Part shown: positions 21,770 to 34,377 of the stretch, piece after piece
Position numbering within the stretch: position 1 is the stretch's first letter
How the letters are laid out: each line of letters opens with the position of its first letter
Source: Vesta saturnalis
Taxonomy: Eukaryota; Arthropoda; Insecta; Coleoptera; Lampyridae
Direction of reading: 5' to 3'
DNA length: 64,000 nt
Assembly (NCBI GenBank): GCA_036346205.1
Contig: JARFJB010000896.1
Coordinates: forward strand, 1,644,001 to 1,708,000
The notes under the pieces: generated by a model
Database searches by the model: none
Seen by the model: only the letters and a program-made list of their open reading frames with translations
What the model was told of the DNA's origin: nothing
Made by a program: the position numbers and the translations under genes

Positions 21770-22810
21770 CCCTGAGTATGATATTTGAAAACGACGATAT
21801 CTCAAATTATGCCGAAGAAATTTATATTGAACATTCAGATACACGTCTTGACTCGGACGAAGATTTTCGTGATGAAAGGAAGAATCCCTGGTAGACAGCA
21901 GAGAGCTTGAGCTGAGATAGAATTGGCAAAGATGAAACAATGGACGATGAATAAAGAATGAAGTTCAAACCACTGTATTATATATTGTTGTGAGTCCAAA
22001 AATTACAGTAGCTCTTATTAAAAGTCGCCCATGCGATTTTATTTCTGCAAAAGCATTTTTACCTTCTCGAATCATCAAAGGATGAAATAGATAAAATCAG
22101 CTGGTTTAGAGAGAACAAAGGAAGATTTTTCAAAAATAAATGTTTGAAAATTATGAAAATTGATCATGAGCCGAAATTTTTGTCCTTGCCAAAATTCAAG
22201 CTATAATGAAGGAATCACTGAGTACTGAGTACTATGGAAAACATGAGAGCAAACAGTTCATTCGAACCTATACTATTCGGATACAAGATGTGATGAATGA
22301 ATGCATAAAATGGACATTTGACATGTATCAGGGAACGAACCCCAGAGTAAATCTCCTTTATAAAATTCTTCTGGCAAAGCAGCCGAACCAATAATTGATA
22401 CGATAAATAACCTGCCAAAAACAGCATCACGTTTAAAGATATAATCTTTATATAATCTTTATATAATCTATATAATCTTAATATAATCTTCATATAATCT
22501 TTATATAATCTTCATATAATCTTTATATAATCTTTATATAATCTTTATATAAGCTTTATATAATCTTTATAAGTTACAGTTGTATCCACAAGTGTGGTAG
22601 TCGAATCCATCGAAGCAGTGATAACGTTTTCGCTATAGGAAAAAGAAACACATGTATCACAACAACGTGGCTCTTACAAAGAAACACTGCAATATGGGTG
22701 AGACTGGCATAATGGATCAACAAGTTTATTGCTATGAAATAGGAATCCGAGGGAAAAAAGTAGTGGTGGTCAATCTTCAAATAGTTCTCTCAGTAAAGGA
22801 ATGAGTCAAA
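21770..22810 (+). pseudogene. piggyBac-type transposase relic
   Basis: An acidic amino-terminal stretch begins at ATG 21,779 (NDDISNYAEEIYIEHSDTRL), typical of piggyBac transposases. At 22,220-22,350 the reading YYGKHESKQFIR ... FDMYQGTNPR matches the region after the first catalytic Asp. Near 22,700 MDQQVYCYEIGIRGKK matches the conserved GG-D-MDQ...Y-R--IRGKKW block. Frames are broken and the middle is replaced by an 11-bp tandem repeat. TTAA termini were not identified. It is a distinct, older piggyBac family from the other three in the window. Confidence 0.65.
22437..22572. repeat. Minisatellite of 11-bp TATAATCTTTA units
   Basis: About twelve copies of ATATAATCTTT with minor variants (CTTCA, CTTAA) in direct tandem, inside the piggyBac relic. 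This is simple replication-slippage DNA. It has no spacers, so it is not CRISPR-like. Confidence 0.9.
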
Positions 22811-25800
22811 AATGTGATGTTGGTATTCCTGTATCTTGTTTCTTATGCTTTCATGCCAAAAAATGAAAGAATCGTATTTTAACTCTGTTATGATCCACTG
22901 CTTTCTTTTATTTAAATTGTTTACATATTTCATGAAAAATAGTTTCGCTGTAAGTAGATACACAGGGTGGCCAGTTAATGCGTGGATGGAAGATAACAGC
23001 TTTATTTGAGTACATAGGAAAAAAATGAAGCTCTAAAGTTGTGGGATAGTATCCGATGCATATTTTAAAAGCATTTTAACTTATACATGGTGGCTCACAA
23101 AAGCGTGGGAACACAAACTTACAATTTTTAAACGCCGAACTCTGTTTTGGAGTATACCATTAATTTTATAGTGATTTTCTCTAACATTCCTTATACCTAT
23201 CTTTAGTGGTTTTCGAAATAGTGGTAGTCGAATATCCAAACAGGGTCAAGTTCAAGGCACCAGTTCCATCTAAGTATTAGTGTTTTATGATGTTTCTTTA
23301 CAAGGGTATAATTTTACAGACCTAAGTATGTGTTTTACGATTCATCTTTGCACGGGTATAATTTTACAGACCTGAGACTTTATCCCACCCCAATACTTGT
23401 CATGTTTCTTTATACTACCAGAATTCGTCCTCGCATTTGGCAGATTTTTATTAACCCACAAGACGCGTTACGGGGGGAGTCCTTCTAGTCGAGTCCATTC
23501 TTGATTTCCCCGGTCTACCTTGACCGGCTGTCGCTTAAGTTCGCCTTTGCCTACAAGTAAGTTTTATTACAACACCTACACAAACACCTGTGTAGAACGG
23601 TATGGCTGGCGATTAATTCCTGGTGTCGTTGTCTACACACATTGGGAAATAAAGGCTGTCTACCGGTCCCACGGTGTCCACTAGAAAACGCAATGGAATT
23701 GTCTGTCCCGGCCTGCTAGTCGACAGTAATTAGATATTTACACACAAACTTACATTTCCATGCAGCCCCTGGCAACTTACTAAAGTGCAGTGTCGCCGGA
23801 AGGAGAGCGATCAACCAGATTAGCATCAGATAAAAGTTCCAGTCCGTAGAAATTACGTAAATAAATGCAATTATTAAATTTTCTCTCAACGTAATTGCCC
23901 GTTTTTAAAATCTTTCATTTTTGAAGTCCCGAATCCGAGCACTTCCTGTATCGCAATTCGCGATGTAGTACTGTATCAAATATTCTTTAATATAAGACTA
24001 CACAAACGTTCAGTTTATTCCAGTATAAAAATGTAAACATTTTAGTAAACTAACCGTTTCTGAAGTTTAAGTACCCTGTACAGTCGTACCGGGAATCACT
24101 CCGTGACATTTCGTTCATCTGACTACCATTAAGGCAGCCACGAACTATGCTTATTCCTTGTAAAAGAATAGATCGTTCCCGCATAAAAATATTTAATACG
24201 AGAACATCATTTCGGAAGTAAATTTATTTGCTTGTGATTTGAAAATAACTGTACAGATACGTTATTTGTTTATTTTTTTCATTACCGTAATATATAGATA
24301 GTGTTAATGAGCTTGAGCGTATTATTTCGTTCTTGTAGGTATGGACATAATGATTCATATCCTTCCTCACAGTGTTTTATTAACAAGATCTATCGTAAAC
24401 TAAAATTAGAGTCAATAAGGTTGATGACCGATCAGCTGGTCTATTAACACGCCATTTTATTTTGGTTACGTGTAAATATTTTGAAGCTTTACAGAAAACG
24501 CCGGATCAAGTCCTTTAATTTACAAGTTTACCTGGTTTGTGCGACGTAAGGTAAGCAAGCTTTTTGTTTGCTTTGAACTTAGCAGTGGAACACCTGCATA
24601 TAGGTATTTAGACTCCTATATTGTCGATTATAAACAAACTGGGCCCACCTAATTTATGACTTCCCCCTATTGTGTTTTTTGTATTCCGGGCTATACCAAT
24701 CGCAAAATGAATAACACGCTCACGCCCTTTATTCCACTGATATTCCGGACCCTTTCTTACCTGTTACTTCCGATTTTTCTGCCACTTTCGCCCGTAACAT
24801 ACCACAGAAAAGAATATTATAAACCTACTGTAAACTATAAATGTAACGCCCTTTCTCTTTCAAAGAAATTGTATTTACTTTAATTTGCCTCGGAATTAAC
24901 TCAATCGGTTACTGCTTCTATTTTGCGTATATTTTAAAGCGGACTAACTAATTATTTACAAGAGATTCCTAATTACAGTGGTGGATCTATTCTAGTTATT
25001 CTAATTATTTAAATGATTTACAACGGACTAATCTTATTATTTACACGACATTATTAACTACGGTGGTGGAACTATTCTAATTGTTGATCGGTCTTTTAAT
25101 GAGATAAAATTAGTCGGGTTACTGAACGTTTATCCTCATTGGACGGAAGTAGGCGGTATCTTATCTACTGGATCTCTCACGATGGGTGAGCGGTTAGGAC
25201 AGCGGTTATTTACGTATACTAATTTAAAACGTACTACTTACGTGTTTACATGACTTCGGGATTCCTTTAAGAAACTAGGTGACCGAATCTGATCTACCAA
25301 CAGGCATCTGACTGCGATCAATTTGATGCTTCCTGCACTTTAATTGTTTTTCCTAGTGCAGGCGTATTTGTGTGAGTCTGTGTACTGTGCGCAGGTGGAA
25401 TATCATTTACAAGAATCTGGGCAAATACCAATTGCGCTGTTTAAATGATCTCCCTGGGGTTGACAGAATTTGAGTGAGTACCTTTCTATTCAACGGAGTA
25501 AATGAATGATTATGTCGGGGTGTCTAACCCGGCGTGGCATTCGGTCATCAGCGTTTGTGTAATATTGTGTGTTTTGACTTACGTGCATCCAGCCTCAAAT
25601 TTCAGCAGCTATAAGTTCCGTTATATGTAGATGATGTTCGGGTAACGGTGTCGCGTTAATGAGCAACGGCGGTGCAAGATGATAACCAAGACAAACGGAT
25701 CGGCGTACAAGTAGTCTGAGGAATGGATCGACGCTAACGTAGATGTCGGCGAAACGAAGCACCGTACAAGTACAACTGGAAGTAGTACAAGTATTTCAAG

Positions 25801-27440
25801 TGGTACAAGCACAAGTAGCACAAGTAGAAGTCCGGTAGCGCGTCTTGCGGTTTTATAGAGGATCCGCGAAAGGTGGAGACGGATTCTGTGTAGCAGGCTT
25901 CAGGTCGGAATTGGCGGAAAGACCGGGGACTCTGAGGTAGAAAAACTTACGATGTTTTTGAAATTGACGTCGGAGGGGATATAAATTCATTATTTGATAA
26001 AATCTGTGAACATTAATAATTAATTACCGCAGAACAATTGACAAACAATTAATAATACAAGGAAAATGTGATAATCGATGCTGGTTCTTTACAACTTGTT
26101 ATTTTTTATTTAATTGTATTCCTGTCACATCACTTTGATTAAAGTCTCTTTGCGAAAGTCAATCAATAATTGAAAAAAAAGATTATGTAACGTAAGATGG
26201 GAGGAACGCACTTATAAATTGCGAAGGTGCTGCGTAAAAGATATGATTAATCAGTTTTTGCATCTTTGGGATTTTCTATCTTGATACTGCCATTTATTTA
26301 CCCAAAGTGAATAAGTTTGTGGATCACCTATTCCGTCGTTCATAAAACCGACTTGATAAATTTAACATTCTTCAAAGGATAAACAAAAATACAATTTTTA
26401 TTAAAGTAATAAAAACACAAGTGGAATGAAAGGTTCAGAAATTGTATAACTTTATTTGAACAAAGAGATGTACTTTTAATTTCCACACACGTTTATTTAC
26501 ATTGATAAAAATAGCCTTGTCGGTAAGGAACCTAGAACACAATCTAGAAAACAAATCGTAATTCATGAAAATTTAATACAACCGTCTTCAATCGATACCA
26601 AAACGAGTATAAATTTCCAAATCCATAGTTTGAAAGTAAATCTGTCACTTCTGTGAAAAAATGCTAATCACTTCCTTCCTTTTACATAAAATATAAATCT
26701 TACACTGAACGTTTAAGCTATACATATTTCAAAGATGCTCTTATGATCACAAAAATTGCAACGGTTTGTAAAACAAAAATCAGTCCCAAGGCAAATGACT
26801 TTGACTTATCACTTCTTCATACTTTTATTAAGCTTAGTTAGCATTAAAGTAAATAGGTAAATCTTTGTTAAATTATTCTCATAGTCCACGTAGCTGTCGG
26901 CTAACTCCCAGTTGCATCTCTTACATTAAAGGGCAAAGTGCATTTGCTAGTGTTAAGAGCACAACTTACACAATTACTTTATTACCGTGTACAATAATTA
27001 GACAACATTCACTTAATGCAAATGTGGCTATAAGGTCCTCATCCAGCATACTTAATCTTGCTTAATAGTGTAAAAGCTGCAAGTTAATAAAATTAAATAC
27101 GCTGTATAGAAGCAATAACCGTTTAAAGTAATAATAGAGGAGAATAGGGAATGACCGTCACTTAAGCAAAATTTCGTATTCAAGAAGGTCTATTGATTAT
27201 TATTAACTGTTCAATGTAGAAAGCTAATTAATCTGTTTACTATACATTGTAGCAACACTAGAATAAATACATTTTTACTACTTCAATATTGTCATCTTTT
27301 GAGTCACTGCTCTCTAACAAATTTATATTGAATCCACTTTTCCGTCTTATCGTCATATTTAGCGTTTTCGGGCTGAACACTTGCTGCTCCTTTAGAGTAG
27401 TTGTTAATGGTTAAGAATGCTATTTAGCTCGATTAATTGA
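22811..27440. other. Gene-free interval
   Basis: No coding region is recognised. Minor items are an ACAGGGTGGCCAGTTAATGC string at 22,971 resembling a mariner-type terminus, and a short duplication (GGGTATAATTTTACAGACCT at about 23,303 and 23,358). A GC-richer stretch lies at 25,620-25,860. The segment 24,750-24,850 has weak similarity to 63,100-63,190 (CCGTAACATACC / CCGTAACATACT), perhaps a shared decayed repeat. Confidence 0.4.
25640..25860 (+). other. Ser/Thr-repeat coding-like stretch
   Basis: One plus-strand frame reads SEEWIDANVDVGETKH and then a GSSTSISSGTSTSSTS tract up to a stop near 25,858. A stop codon splits it upstream. The tract comes from a degenerate ACAAGTAGT tandem repeat. 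I recognise no family, and it may be only repeat-encoded. Confidence 0.25.
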
Positions 27441-28330
27441 ACGCTATATAGTGTTGAAGCTTCTGTAACCTCAATGACTTCCACAACGTGAAGAGTGTTT
27501 GCAGCCAATAAAATCTTCATCCGTAAATATATTGGGATTTATTGTTCTAGTATTTTCAAAACCCGAAATACCAATAGCCATGGTTGCTGTTTTAAAATAT
27601 ACGTTACTGAAAAGTCGCGTAAGGTCGTAAGAAATAACGTTTTGCATTGAATTTGATTTCATACACAACGAAATCATATTCTTTGCGAAAAGCGGCCTTT
27701 AGTGGTAAGCATAAAGTAACATCTAAAGGCATGCACCATTCCCTCCGCCCAAATGTTCCATTTGCAAAGTTACATGGTTGCTATAATTACTTAATATAAT
27801 GAAAGGAGGATTTTCCTTAGTGCACCTCGAGAATTTTATGAAATACTCAATCCACTTGTAAAACAACTGTTCAATTGACCAGCCATCGCTTGAACATTTC
27901 TATACATGACAAGGTGGCACTTCCTATAATAGAAGAGGAGACAATCTCTTTCGTGGGAAAATAATAAAATGGGGTAATATCCCCCTTCGTGCAACAGATG
28001 ACGGTTTTTCCTTTAGTCGCAACGATAGTTCCAGGATCGTGTACCGTGGATATCCCAGTTTCGTCAATATTGTATATTTGATTTGGAGAAAACTGATGTT
28101 TAACCATTACTGTTTCTAATTGAGAGGATAATTTCCCGACATCTTCTCGGTTGAAAGGTGTCATCAGGCTTAAGCTTGTCGCTTCTGGTTTTTCAATACG
28201 TATTGTAAGATTCCTGTTAAGAAATCCTTAAAACCAATTCTTACTGTCCATTTTAGAATTCGTAAAGGATTGTTTTGTGTTCTTAAGCGTTACGTGATTG
28301 TATGCAATTAGGCGAACCTTATGGGTGCTG
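27440..28330 (-). pseudogene. pogo/Tigger-like transposase relic
   Basis: From 28,330 down on the minus strand: IEKPEATSLSLM, FNREDVG, and FSPNQIYNIDETGISTVHDP, where NIDET carries the first catalytic Asp of the DDE_1 domain. GKTVICCTKGD and a hydrophobic YYFPTKEIV segment follow. After a frame change near 27,870 come an SNHVTLQ segment (family DNH) and the C-terminal FENTRTINPNIFTDEDF block at about 27,530. The centre is shortened and several frames are used. No CENPB-type DNA-binding domain or termini were found. It was a cut-and-paste transposase, now dead. Confidence 0.8.
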
Positions 28331-29320
28331 ATACCATAAAATAGATCTGCGAATCAATCCAACGAAACATTGTGAGATTATTCTGACTAAGAGTTAGTAT
28401 TGTGTTCGCCATATGACGTATTCACGATATTGTATAAACGGGCGTTTATACGAGAGAACCCTTTTTGAGCATCATGTAAGTTTATGATGATTAACGATAT
28501 GTTGGTATTATATTAAAGAACAGAAAGAATATGCATGTATTTTAATAAGTAATATGAGTTAGGACTTTGCAATGGAAAATTTTATGTAGGATTGAAGGGA
28601 AGTAGTATTGAAATTTATTATATTTGCGGAAAGAATCTTCGCACATAATTATATGAGACTAATAAAATTTTGAGAGTAGTTCTGAATGTCGTATTAAATG
28701 AAGATGAACATCGGATGTGGACAATTCAGAAAGTGCTTACGTTTTTCTTAAAAAATTCGAAGTAGACTATACGCACGGATTCTCAGTTACGTTGGTTCCG
28801 TTTTTGGTATTTTGCTCAGCAAAGGCACGTAACATTTGGACTCTTTAAGAGTGGCTGGTATTAACTTAGCGCATACATTTCTGATGGCGCTGGCAGGATC
28901 AACGTGAGAATCGATAAAAGGGGAAGAGTGGGGACGGAATAATAAAACGTTTACAGTTTGAAACAGTTTTGAGGCTTTTTCAAAAATTTAAGTATTTAAA
29001 CAGAATTGAGATATACTAAAACTGTTGTGTAAAGAGAAACCATTGTGTTTAAACTGATCCTTTATAACTACGTCAATGTTTGTAAACGTTATTAAAGAAT
29101 TTTCAAATGCCAGATTATTCAGTTTATTATTTTAGTATAAGACTTCATTAAAGTGCAATGTCAATCTAGGAGAAAAAACAGTATTGCATTATTAGATTCC
29201 TTTGTTTCATAAAGGATTGCACAGTTTAAGAATAATAAAGCTTTCAATATTTTGGATATGTTCATAACGATTGGTGCGATAAATGCCTATTTTGGGATAT
29301 GCCGACTGTAGAATTTAATT
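28331..29320. other. Gene-free interval
   Basis: AT-rich, with no coding region, RNA gene or TE terminus recognised. Confidence 0.5.
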
Positions 29321-31031
29321 ACTTAACTTAACTTAACCTTCACGCCATTCCCTTGCGGGGTAGGCAAAACAATCCCTGCCTCTTATTTATTTTTCATTCA
29401 CAATCTTTCGCCATGCTTTACTATCTCTACATACCTCCCTAGCTTCCGCAAGATTCATACATAGTCTCCGACATGCCCTTTTGTCTTTAGAACTCCTTAT
29501 CTTTCATTCGTTTATCAAAGATTCTACTACATTACGCGGCCTACCAGGCCCGGCCTTTCCCTAACGTCACCCACATATATTTGTTTCGTTAATCTTATGT
29601 TATTCATTCTCTCAATGTGACCAAACCAACGTAATGTACAACTTTTATATCTATCCATCATCGTCTTTTCCCCACCACACTCCCTCATTATGCATTCATT
29701 TTTATCTTGTCCCTTCTCGTTTTACCACATGCGCTTCTCAGAAATCTCATACCCACGCATTTATTTTTCTTTCGTGCTTTTTGACATACCCATGTCTCAC
29801 TTCCATACAGTACTGATGGGACGAATACGCCAATATAGATTGCTCGTTTCGCAGCTAGGCTCATGCTTTCATTTCTCATTATCGTCCACATACTTCCAAT
29901 CACTTTCCTTCCAGCATTAACCCTTCGTCCAATCTCGCTCTCAATTGTACCATCTGCAGTAAACATTCTACCCAGATATACCAGCTCGTTCACTTGTTCC
30001 ATGATTTCATCTTGCAGAGTAAATACTGTACTATCCTTTCCACCTTCTCGATTGAACACCACAATCTTAGTTTTGTTCACGTTTACCTTTAGGTCCATGC
30101 TCTCACAGACTGTATCAAACTTCCTCAGAGCGGTTTGCAGCTCATCCGCACTGTCACTTAATAAGACTGTGTCATCTGCATACACCAGGAGTCGTACATT
30201 TACGTCACCAACCATTACACCATTTGTATCGTTACATGCTTGTCTAAGACATTTATCCATGTATACATTGAACAACCACGGTGACATCACACAGCCTTGT
30301 CGCACTCCTTGCTCAATATTAAAGTATTCACTCACACCTCCTCTCACCCTAACACATGCCCGACTACCGTTGTATACTGCCCTTATTCCATTTATTAGAC
30401 CTTTATTTACCCCATATTCATTTAATATTTCCCACAGCTTCTCTATTCACTCTGTCATAAGCTTTCTCCAGATCTACAAACGCACAGTACAACTTCCTTT
30501 TACCTTTAAACACTTTTCGATCACCTGCTGGAGAGCAACCATCTGATCGACACATCCTCTCCCTGGCATGAAGCCACCTTGCCCATCCCACATCTTAGAT
30601 TGTGTAGTTTCTCGTACTCTATCAATCAGTATTCTTCCAAATACTTTACCAGGCACGCTGAGCAAGCTTATTCCTCTGTAGTTCTTACAATCACTCTTGT
30701 TCCCCTTACCTTTATACAATGGTACAATGATCGCGCTTTTCCAATCACTCGGCACTTTTCCACACGTAAGGCATACATTGAATAATTCACGCAATCTTCG
30801 TATAAGCTTTGTACCACCATACTTGAGCATTTCACCAGTGATTTCATCTATGCCTGCTCACTTGCCGTTTTTCAACCTTCCTACCGTTTTCTACCTCAAT
30901 TATTCCAATATCCTTCTCAGTTTCATTCATCCTTTCTTCTATATTCTCCTTATTTAACCCTTCAGTCTTACGTTCCTCACTACTGTATAGCTTTCCGAAA
31001 TACTCTTGCCAGCATTTTCTCACTTCACAAT
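29321..31031 (-). mobile_element. RTE-like LINE, 5'-truncated copy
   Basis: The reverse complement is highly similar to 57,227-58,953. Decayed reverse transcriptase begins near 31,031 (VRKCWQEYFGKLYSSEE) and runs through KVPSDWKSAIIVPLYKGKGN, NYRGISLLSVPGKVF, GVRQGCVMSPWLFNVYMDK and LLVYADDTVLLSDSADELQ (about 30,190), then a C-terminal tail with CGKTRRDKIK near 29,700. The 3' end is GGAATGGCGTGAAGG followed by a short TTAAG repeat (29,321-29,340). The catalytic YADD is intact and the 219-codon open stretch 29,688-30,347 is undamaged, so the copy is relatively young. Truncation at the 5' side is typical of target-primed reverse transcription. RTE is the best guess for the clade. Confidence 0.85.
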
Positions 31032-32148
31032 GTTTTCCCATTCTTAGGACACAAAGTTCTGAACTCAACTATGTAAATTACAATAATAAGTACAACAGTT
31101 ACATGCAGGTAGGGTGTTCCAAGAAATATTCATGAAAGCTGTATACCTAAAAGGTATAATCCTCCAGTTATTAACAATAGGACAATAGCATACTTAATAC
31201 TCAGAGGATGAATAATCTGTAAATACTTCCAACTGTAAAAATAAATCCTCTTGGTAATTCCCATGTTAAAAATAAACACAAAATAAATTTTAAAAGAAGA
31301 ATTTTTTAAATAGTCAAAAACGTACAAAATATGCACTAACATTAAAATATTACGAAATATGCATGCATTTAGAAAAATCATTAAAATATGCATTTATATG
31401 CACTTTCAAATTCACATATGTGGTGCACATACTCATAAAACATCTTTATACTTCACTTTGCATATGATTACTGTAAGCAAAAATAACATGCAAATGCATA
31501 GAAATCCTAGCCCTAGTTATAAGTAAATATTAAATATAAACATATTTAGACGTTTACTTTAAAAACAATGTCTTTAGTACATTATTCGGTGCATTAATTG
31601 TCAAACAAATTCAAAATTGAATTTGATATTTATGATTTAAAAGGCCAGACTTCAATTTACTAAAACTAATAAATCAAATAAGTAAATTTTTATATGGGAC
31701 AAATAGATTTGAAGCTGAATTATACAGGTGAACCTAAAAAATAATTTATCATGCCAATTTTAACATACATTTTTTCAACTAGAAATGTACTGAACGTTCA
31801 ATAGCAAAGTCTTAAGTATTAATGACTTTTTATAAGCCTAAGGTGGTTTTTCGTAAATTTAAATTGAGAAAGGTGGTATCACAATTTAAACAAGAAAACT
31901 ACCTAATGTGGACAAAGTTTATATTTTATTAAAATGTACACATTGTTATATCAATACTTCATAGTGTAAGTATTGAGTGCACTAAAAATAACAATAAGAT
32001 TTACATATTTTTCTTTTTGTTTGACAAATTAAAGGAAATATTTGTGACAGTGGATAATAATTACATTCCAAATCAGGACTGCCAGGGTAGTGCTCGAGGC
32101 GATCAGTATTTTAAATTATTACTTCAATACATCGCAGAAAATGACGTC
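31032..32148. other. Gene-free AT-rich interval
   Basis: No gene, RNA or TE terminus is recognised. A weak 87-codon minus-strand open frame (31,130-31,393) is hydrophobic and AT-driven, and is not supported. Confidence 0.5.
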
Positions 32149-32405
32149 CACTGTGGTGGCGAGTGACTGGTTAAAGTAGCAACATTACATAGCGTAAGCT
32201 AATCTGTCAACTTAGATATCCAGTATTACCTGAAAGTTGATCATAACCTTAAAAACAGCCGCTCTACAATGTTTTTTTAACACCGTGGTGGTGAGTTAAA
32301 GCAATAACATTACATAGCGTAAGCAAATCTGTTAAATTGTATAGGTGGTTTTATCTGAAAGTTGATCATAACCTTAGAAACAGCCGCTCTACAATGTTTT
32401 TTGCA
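32149..32405. repeat. Tandem duplication of about 130 bp
   Basis: Two head-to-tail copies, each with ACATTACATAGCGTAAGC, CTGAAAGTTGATCATAACCT and AACAGCCGCTCTACAATGTT. The second copy lacks a few bases near its start. There is no recognisable family. Confidence 0.9.
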
Positions 32406-32830
32406 CGAATATTGGACTAGAGCTTGTTTAATGCAGGGATACCATTTCGCTGCTGTTGAGGTGACCAGAATCGTGTATAAAAATAGACTTCGGGGATTTT
32501 ACAAGTCATGCTTATTCCTAATGTCGCATTCTATAATGGTACTTTGATCTTGACTACGGCTATTTTAGTAACGTTTAACTTGTAATATGAGCTTCAGACT
32601 CTTCTTGACTTTATCACGTCTTATCTGTCCATGGTCACCATCGATAATATAATTTATAACGTATTAGTTACTTGTGTGTTTGGCGATTAAGAGGAGTTTG
32701 AGCATCGAATCAAAACACGCGAGTGACAGAGTTTTAGGTTTAAATGTTTTAAAATAATGAACTTCATCCTTATGCCAAGAAAAAGTATCACAGAAGTTGT
32801 TAGAATTAAGTTTACGACACATAATTGTAT
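32406..32830. other. Gene-free interval
   Basis: Nothing recognisable between the tandem duplication and the hAT element. Confidence 0.5.
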
Positions 32831-32838
32831 ATTTCAGA

Positions 32839-33499
32839 CAGTGGCGTAACTAAGGTGGACTAAGCCCCTTGGCAAACATAGGCTGTACGCCCTCCCCCCT
32901 CCTTCCAAACGAATAATTGTATGGAAAGAGTTTCTTTTACTAGACATTTTTAAAGAAATGGTTGACTGTAAGTGTATATATTTGCTCCAGGATAAAACAA
33001 ATAAAAATAAAACAATATTTTGATCAATCAGTTACATTTAATAATATTTTCAATAATCAGTTACATTTAATAATACTAGTCTACTATTTACGAGAATATA
33101 AATATAGGCTACTCATTAGCCAATAAGTTGTTTTAAAATCAAAACCTAATTTTTACTCCAGTCTCTTCGGCTTTTTACTTCCACAAACTTACTTATTAAT
33201 TTATTTAAATCTAAAGAACGAGCCCTTTCTTGCTCTATACTTAAAATTGCTGATCCACTAAGTCTACTACTACTCATGGAGCTTCTTAAGTAATTCTTTA
33301 TCAGCTTCAGATTAGAAAAAGAACGTTCATTACTTGCTACTGTTACTGGCAATGTTAAAAACGTTAAAAAAGCCGTACATAGATTTTTCATTTAAGATTT
33401 TCATTACTCTTACTTTTTGTTATTGTCTTTTGCTGCGCCCCCTCCTGCTCTGCGCGCCTTTGCGCTACCAAGGTCGCCATGGCGTTATTTACGCCCCTG
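32839..33499 (-). mobile_element. Internally deleted hAT element with intact ends
   Basis: Termini are CAGTGGCGTAACTAAGG at the left and CAGGGGCGTAAATAACG (reverse complement) at the right. An 8-bp target duplication flanks them, ATTTCAGA at 32,831-32,838 and ATTTCAGG at 33,500-33,507 (seven of eight). All three features are diagnostic of hAT. The 661-bp element keeps only the last part of a transposase gene, so it must have moved with transposase supplied from elsewhere. Confidence 0.9.
33146..33391 (-). pseudogene. hAT transposase C-terminal dimerisation domain
   Basis: The reading LPVTVASNERSFSNLKLIKN then LRSSMSSSRLSGSAILSIE is the hAT family C-terminal dimerisation domain, of the type found in ZMYM1/TTF-like transposases. 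The stretch is open to its natural stop. The DNA-binding and RNase H-like catalytic regions are missing. On its own it could only be a dimerisation peptide, and expression is not indicated. Confidence 0.85.
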
Positions 33500-33507
33500 A
33501 TTTCAGG

Positions 33508-33956
33508 TCTAGCGACCTTGTAATCTGGAGTTACTAGCGGCTAGTAAACGTGAATAACTGCCGCAAAGTGATAACGATAATGGAAATCATAACAACACAG
33601 TTTTGGTTAAATTGGTCCAGTTCCAGACATTTCAAGGTTTTTCTCTGTTAAAACTGCAACCAAAAGTTAACCCACATACATTCTTGTAATATTAACTACT
33701 TCTCCTTTGTAGTATTAAACAAATTCTCCAAATTAATTGCGTTTAGTCGAAATAAATACAGCGTAAATTTAAGCCTAGTTAGCGAGTAATCAGTACAAGT
33801 TTTATATATTTCGCCGTACAAACATTAAAATTCACTATAAACTGTAATTAGGGTACCTAAATAAAGGGTGGTAAGTTAGAGAAGAATTTGAACCAGGCTA
33901 GTGTTATAGACTAGAATCTAAACCGGGTATAGTTACAGAGAGATAGATAGAGAAGT
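33508..33956. other. Gene-free interval
   Basis: Nothing recognisable between the hAT and Penelope elements. Confidence 0.5.
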
Positions 33957-34377
33957 AATAAAATACTTATCTTTTTTGGGTTTTTTTAATGGTGTATTTT
34001 AAATTATACAATCTAAATGTTTCGATAACACTTACAGTATCTTCGTCAGTTGTAATATTTACTAAAAATTGTTAAAGTTGAAAAATTAAAATATAAACAT
34101 TAGCCTGCTATTAATATAATAGTTTGAGAAACGTATAAAGCCAACTATAAAATTAAATTTTAGTAAAGGTCATTAAAAATTAAATATTGTTAAACTGCCT
34201 TAAAGATGACAAATCAGAACACTCTCTACGGCGAAATCTAACAATAAAATTTGTCAGCGAAAAAACACATTTAACAAAATTTAATCAAGTTATGATGTAA
34301 GTGTAAAGTTGTAAAAAATTTCAATTTTAAAATGATAGAAGCATTCACAAATTTAGACATCACATTAGCGTTACAAA
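33957..34377. repeat. Penelope terminal repeat, left
   Basis: Inverted partner of 35,557-36,003. It includes ACTCTCTACGGCGAAATCTA and CATAACTTGATTAAA (read as reverse complement). Confidence 0.8.

Noticed and set aside
22437..22572. Regular short repeats suggesting a CRISPR-like array
   Set aside because: Units are contiguous without spacers and the organism is eukaryotic; it is a minisatellite.
24656..24883. 75-residue plus-strand open frame
   Set aside because: No recognisable domain; probably chance.
26865..27065. 66-residue plus-strand open frame
   Set aside because: No recognisable domain; probably chance.
29863..30546. 227-residue plus-strand open frame
   Set aside because: Antisense shadow of the RTE-like reverse transcriptase, whose minus-strand frame carries the real motifs.
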